The translations under genes and the position numbers were made by a program. This document shows, piece by piece, positions 61,201-64,000 of a stretch of 64,000 nucleotides of DNA. Origin of the DNA: Chitinophaga sp. LS1. Lineage in GTDB: Bacteria > Bacteroidota > Bacteroidia > Chitinophagales > Chitinophagaceae. Position 1 is the stretch's first letter. Each line of letters begins with the position of its first letter. The stretch spans positions 496,001 to 560,000 of the forward strand of contig NZ_CP128362.1 in the NCBI RefSeq assembly GCF_034274695.1. The letters are read 5' to 3'. The notes beneath the pieces were generated by a model, which saw nothing but the letters and a program-made list of their open reading frames with translations, ran no database searches and was not told where the DNA came from.

Positions 61201-61335
61201 AACCTCTTCGTCATTACTAAATATAAAGGGGTAGATCCTGAAGTAAATCAGGGAGGCATCGCACCTGGCGTAGATTATAACAACTTCTACCCAAAAACAC
61301 GCACCTTCCTGATCGGTGCGAACCTGTCCCTCTAA
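58237..61335 (+). CDS. SusC/RagA-type TonB-dependent outer-membrane transporter
   Basis: 1032 aa from the ATG at 58237 (MKLPAIRRNCNRL); the open frame upstream is not conserved in style. Signal segment MMSFLLLTAGIQIQASA. A CarboxypepD_reg-like domain follows (KVTSATGEPMIGVNVMVKAT...GEFTINASPDDILVITYIGYE). Plug domain with VAIVGYGKQKRQALTSAITS and VIDGVPGMDISLIAPDDIANIEVLKDAAATAIYG. Long beta-barrel, ending TRTFLIGANLSL. Imports oligomers with its SusD partner 27 bp downstream. Substrate not deducible. Confidence 0.95.
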   Translation: MKLPAIRRNCNRLQFKPGTTIRMMSFLLLTAGIQIQASASPLRITPGSINTNARFGPPVKGKVTSATGEPMIGVNVMVKATKKGTSTNEKGEFTINASPDDILVITYIGYETKEVKVGNNTTLNIVLSSGATQLNDVAIVGYGKQKRQALTSAITSVKPGDLNRGAITDLGQLLQGKVPGLNITASGDPNKPAAVILRGASTLNSSQTPFYVIDGVPGMDISLIAPDDIANIEVLKDAAATAIYGNRASAGVIIVTTRKGKSGNLQVSYNTYVGAEKISKNLDVMSADELRAFLTKNGSGFSPNDDLGAHTNWQKEIERETAVSQNHNISFSGGSEHSNYIATLNYANKEGIIKKTSLERMIARLAVEQYALNDNVKFGLNISNSISNAKDVPYRNTILLQSAIYLPVSPVKNTDGSYFENFQYSNYFNPVAMLNNSDLETKNNNFSANFTTNVKLPWGFTYDLSVSYMNVSALSGQYLSKYYTNEYNGMYNNPDPGTSGHTQQTFGTNGQATRSSYTNTYKILESFLSWNRHFGGHNINAVAGYSWQSNIIGDGFSTTTYNFAVDNTSFRNLALSNPYAYSTHINLGSDGVYQETKLISDFARVNYDYKEKYLLQASIRHDGSSVFGANNRWGYFPSVGIGWRIAQESFMKDQHLFDDLKLRASYGVTGNSSGFSAFTAQYIIGSNGTFYYDGQQLAAYGPTQAQNANLKWEKTATTNIGLDFAILKSRLTGSLEVYNKNTTGMIYSYSVNPALVPTGSIVANGGSMNNKGIELSLNGAIIDQKDFGWTSSLNLATNKNQITSLNNPLFSGGDSVAVAYPEGASQSGASLQLLKTGKPLGQFFTFQYAGKNTSGISQYLKRDGTTTISPSNGTDYHYLGSAQPKLIYGWSNTFRYKHWDLNVFVRGVYGNKIFNATRADLFRPATAQYANILADAKDESASDINSYRYSSRYIESGSYLRFDNATLAYTFGNVNPAIKKLRLYVSCNNLFVITKYKGVDPEVNQGGIAPGVDYNNFYPKTRTFLIGANLSL

Positions 61336-61362
61336 TATTTATCAATTCAACAAACGAGAAGT

Positions 61363-63000
61363 ATGAAACGCTCAATCATAAAATATTTTCTTTCTTCAGT
61401 GCTGGTGGCTGCAAGCTTTGCCTGCCATAAGCTAGAAGTACCAGTGACTACTGAACTCACTACTGATACCTACCCACAGGACTCTGCTTCCTTCATCACC
61501 GCATCCGGCCCCGTGTATGTTGTACTGAGAGGTAACTACGGCGTTGAATGGCAAATGCAGAACTCTTTAAGTACAGACGAAACCATCATGCCCGCCCGTG
61601 GCGGTAACTGGTACGATGGTGGACAAAACGTTCAGATGCACTACCACACCTGGACCAGGGATAATGGTTATGTAAACGGGAACTGGACCTGGCTCTCCAC
61701 CATCATCGGTGTAACTAACCAAACACTCGACATCCTCGGCACCACCGAAACAGATGGCGCTACTAAAAGCAGACATCTTGCCGAAATAAAAATGATCCGT
61801 GCCCTGGCTTATTTCTGGATGATGGACAACTACGGCCGTGTACCACTGGATACTGTAGCCGGTGACTATACTCCGCATGAAAATGTAGATCGCTCCGTTA
61901 CTTTCAACTGGATTGAAAAAGAAATCACCAATGCACTGCCTTACCTGAGCAGGGCAACCGGTACCTCTACCTACGGCAGAGCGAACAAGTTCATGGCGTT
62001 TTCCCTGCTGGCAAAATTGTACCTGAATGCTGAATACTACACCGGCACTCAACGTTACAACGATGCAATCATTGCCTGCGACAGTGTTATTAACTCTAAC
62101 CTGTACACCCTGGCCAGCAGCGGTAGCTACCTGGATATGTTCAAATACAATAACGGTCCTGCTACCCCTGAATTCATCTTCGCCGTTCCTTATGATCCTA
62201 ACTTCAGCAACGGCTCATGGCCGTTCAGAGGCGTAAATATCCACAGCCGCTATGATGTGCCACGCTCTATGGGTAACGTAGCAGCAGGCGCCGGTTACAA
62301 CTACTTCAGCATTCCATTCGTACCAGGTGCACCCAGAAGTACCATACCTTCCTACTATGCCTACTTTTATGATGACAATGATGTACGTAACGGTCAATGG
62401 CTGCATGGTAAACAATACAAACAGGATGGTACTCCTATCACCATCACCACTACTTATGCAGGTTATGATGCAATCACCTATGCAGGTAACACCGCTTCTT
62501 ACACCTATCAGCTGGACCTGACTCCTGATGTAGTGCTGAGACAAAGTACTGACCTGTTTGATTGTGGTAATGACGAAGTAGCCTGGAACATGGGTTACCG
62601 TAATATCAAGTTCTATCCTGATGCAACATCTGCAAACCGTAACCAGAATAACGACATTCCTGTATTCAGATATGCCGACATCCTGATGATGAAAGCCGAA
62701 GCAATTCAGCGTGGTGGTAGCGCTACCAACGGTGCTTCTGCACTGAGCCTGGTAAACCAGGTAAGAGCTCAGCGTACTACCAGCGCAGCATGGACAAATA
62801 TCACACTGGATTCTATCTACAATGAAAGAACCAGAGAGTTCGCAATGGAAGCATGGCATAGAAATGACATGATCCGGTTTGGTAAATTTGAAAACAGCTG
62901 GGGTTTCAAAACAGATGCTGATGTGAATCACCGTATCTTCCCGATCCCTACTAATGCAATTAAGTTGAATCCGAATCTGACACAGAATCCGGGTTATTAA
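61363..63000 (+). CDS. SusD/RagB-type surface lipoprotein
   Basis: 545 aa. Lipoprotein signal with Cys21 (VLVAASFAC). SusD-like N-terminal region (QNSLSTDETIMPARGGNWYDG), TPR helices (HLAEIKMIRALAYFWMMDNYG, YGRANKFMAFSLLAKLYLNAEYY) and the C-terminal SusD part FRYADILMMKAEAIQRGG, NQVRAQRT, ERTREFAMEAWHRNDMIRFGKF, ending IFPIPTNAIKLNPNLTQNPGY. Caps SusC and binds glycan or peptide ligands. The operon ends in a 21-bp terminator stem. Confidence 0.95.
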   Translation: MKRSIIKYFLSSVLVAASFACHKLEVPVTTELTTDTYPQDSASFITASGPVYVVLRGNYGVEWQMQNSLSTDETIMPARGGNWYDGGQNVQMHYHTWTRDNGYVNGNWTWLSTIIGVTNQTLDILGTTETDGATKSRHLAEIKMIRALAYFWMMDNYGRVPLDTVAGDYTPHENVDRSVTFNWIEKEITNALPYLSRATGTSTYGRANKFMAFSLLAKLYLNAEYYTGTQRYNDAIIACDSVINSNLYTLASSGSYLDMFKYNNGPATPEFIFAVPYDPNFSNGSWPFRGVNIHSRYDVPRSMGNVAAGAGYNYFSIPFVPGAPRSTIPSYYAYFYDDNDVRNGQWLHGKQYKQDGTPITITTTYAGYDAITYAGNTASYTYQLDLTPDVVLRQSTDLFDCGNDEVAWNMGYRNIKFYPDATSANRNQNNDIPVFRYADILMMKAEAIQRGGSATNGASALSLVNQVRAQRTTSAAWTNITLDSIYNERTREFAMEAWHRNDMIRFGKFENSWGFKTDADVNHRIFPIPTNAIKLNPNLTQNPGY

Positions 63001-63040
63001 TAAAAGTTTGATAAAGGATAGCTGGCTCCTTTAGCTAACT

Positions 63041-63088
63041 GAATAAAAAGAGGGTGTATCTGAAATTAGATACACCCTCTTTTTATTC
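63041..63088. terminator. Strong bidirectional terminator (21-bp stem)
   Basis: A perfect 21-bp stem: the left arm starts GAATAAAAAGAGGG (63041-63061), the right arm ends CTCTTTTTATTC (63068-63088), loop GAAATT. A- and T-runs on both sides serve susD on the plus strand and the EF-G-like gene on the minus strand. Confidence 0.9.
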
Positions 63089-63191
63089 GGATACCTGATG
63101 AAGCCAGATTCCATTTTATGCGTTTCTCAGGAGTTTCATTTATTTATGATACACCTTCTTTTATTCCCCAATAAATTCAACATTTTTGTTT

Positions 63192-64000
63192 TTATCCCCC
63201 TACTAATTCTACACTCCTATACTCCTCCATCAGCTTCTTCTGTAATTCCCCCGGCACAGCTGCATACTCTGCAAACACCGCTTTCACCCTCGCTTTCCCC
63301 TGCGTCACATTTCGCAATGCTGCAAACAACTTATCCAATTCCGCCTGCGGCGTGCGCGCTTTAATAATCTGATATCCATTTTCAGAATCCATCCCTGTAA
63401 TCAAACTTCGCCTGCTCTGCAACTCTCCCATCACATCGCCCGCCATATCATCCGGCGCAGTCGTCTCCACATCATACACAGGTTCTAATAATAACGGTGC
63501 CGCCTGGTGAAAAGCATCTTTAAACGCCATCATCCCCGCTATCTTAAATGAAATATCATTACTATCCACAGGATGCATTTTACCATCATATACACTCACT
63601 CTGATGTCCCGCACATAAGATCCTGTCAAAGGACCTTCATTCATCTTCTCCATAATCCCTTTCATAATAGAAGGTAAAAACCGTGTATCAATGGCGCCAC
63701 CTACAATACAATTATTGAATACCAGCTTACCACCCCAGTTTAAATCTACCGTTTCCGTATCACGTACCGGATGTTCCTTATACGGAGGCATACCATCATA
63801 GTAAGGTTCTATTTTTATATACACCTCTGCAAACTGCCCCGAACCACCTGATTGTTTTTTATGCCTGTATGTAGACTGTGCACCCTGCCTGATCGTTTCC
63901 CTGTAAGGTATTTTCGCAGGAATAAAATCGATCGGCATTTTATAAATATGCTCCAGCCGCCATTTGGTCAATGCTAAATGTAATTCACCTTGCCCATGCA
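63192..64000 (-). CDS. EF-G-like translation factor, C-terminal part (5' end outside window)
   Basis: The frame runs past the window end (HGQGELHLALTKWRLEHIYK precede the first internal Met). Domain IV: IPYRETIRQGAQSTYRHKKQ, SGGSGQFAEVYIKIEP, FNNCIVGGAIDTRFLPSIMKGI. Domain V: LLLEPVYDVETTAPDDMAGD, MGELQSRRSLITGMDS. C-terminal AVPGELQKKLMEEY. It is similar to EF-G and to the second, EF-G-like copy common in Bacteroidota; the G domain lies outside. Ordinary chromosomal gene. Confidence 0.9.
   Translation of the reverse strand, partial: HGQGELHLALTKWRLEHIYKMPIDFIPAKIPYRETIRQGAQSTYRHKKQSGGSGQFAEVYIKIEPYYDGMPPYKEHPVRDTETVDLNWGGKLVFNNCIVGGAIDTRFLPSIMKGIMEKMNEGPLTGSYVRDIRVSVYDGKMHPVDSNDISFKIAGMMAFKDAFHQAAPLLLEPVYDVETTAPDDMAGDVMGELQSRRSLITGMDSENGYQIIKARTPQAELDKLFAALRNVTQGKARVKAVFAEYAAVPGELQKKLMEEYRSVELVGG

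Noticed and set aside
1..64000. CRISPR arrays, rRNA genes, tRNA genes
   Set aside because: I saw no regularly spaced identical repeats with unique spacers, no rRNA-like stretches and no cloverleaf. The GTTCGACTTCC near 56210 has no matching T-stem or acceptor stem.

Overview
The window reads as a Bacteroidota genome of the Chitinophagaceae type, probably a Chitinophaga or close relative. The evidence is a SusC/SusD pair, Bacteroides-type tra genes, RteC, an IS701-type transposase, Bacteroidota -33/-7 promoter motifs and DUF6443/DUF5977 RHS-like proteins. Most of it, from 1 to about 55 kb, is accessory DNA. From about 58 kb on it looks like ordinary chromosome.

Layout. (1) 1-2.4 kb: a DUF932 plasmid-type protein cut by the window edge, small ICE genes and several large foldback sequences. 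(2) 2.7-17 kb, minus strand: one long conjugation operon with recognisable TraE, F, G, I, J, K, L, M and N, interleaved with unrecognised genes that include two pairs of tandem paralogs. (3) 17.2-20.8 kb, plus strand: a compact module of a 66-aa Cys-containing peptide with a lanthipeptide-like leader, a secreted S41 peptidase, a LytS-type histidine kinase and a LytTR response regulator. Three direct repeats with a 21-bp period end just before the promoter of the peptide gene. I consider this the best candidate for an undescribed system. (4) 20.9-31.3 kb: RteC, a frameshifted HigA-like gene, XRE regulators with palindromic operators, three members of a small GWS-motif family, and an IS701-family element whose transposase is interrupted by a group II intron. 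(5) 31.3-36 kb: an integrase remnant, a coupling protein broken by a 25-bp insertion inside its P-loop, a MOBP relaxase, a MobA/MobC-type accessory protein and a hairpin-rich oriT candidate. (6) 36-39.4 kb: small genes, several with nonsense mutations, and an orphan cytosine-5 methyltransferase.

(7) 39.7-57.8 kb: a polymorphic-toxin island. A 1704-aa RHS-like protein with five DUF5977 repeats lies just upstream of an RHS protein ending in a colicin E3-like RNase domain, followed by a probable immunity gene. Displaced RHS tails with other toxin tips and immunity genes follow. An IS5-family element has cut one toxin tip just before its overlapping immunity gene. The island meets a 5'-truncated comM/yifB gene at about 55.02 kb. 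(8) 58.2-64 kb: SusC, SusD and the C-terminal half of an EF-G-like protein, with a strong bidirectional terminator between SusD and EF-G.

Taken together, this is an integrative conjugative element with a nearly intact mating-pore operon. Its coupling protein, integrase and several accessory genes are broken, so self-transfer is probably impaired unless functional copies lie elsewhere. It sits next to an RHS toxin locus that shows repeated toxin-tip exchange. All calls come from reading the sequence; no database search was run.
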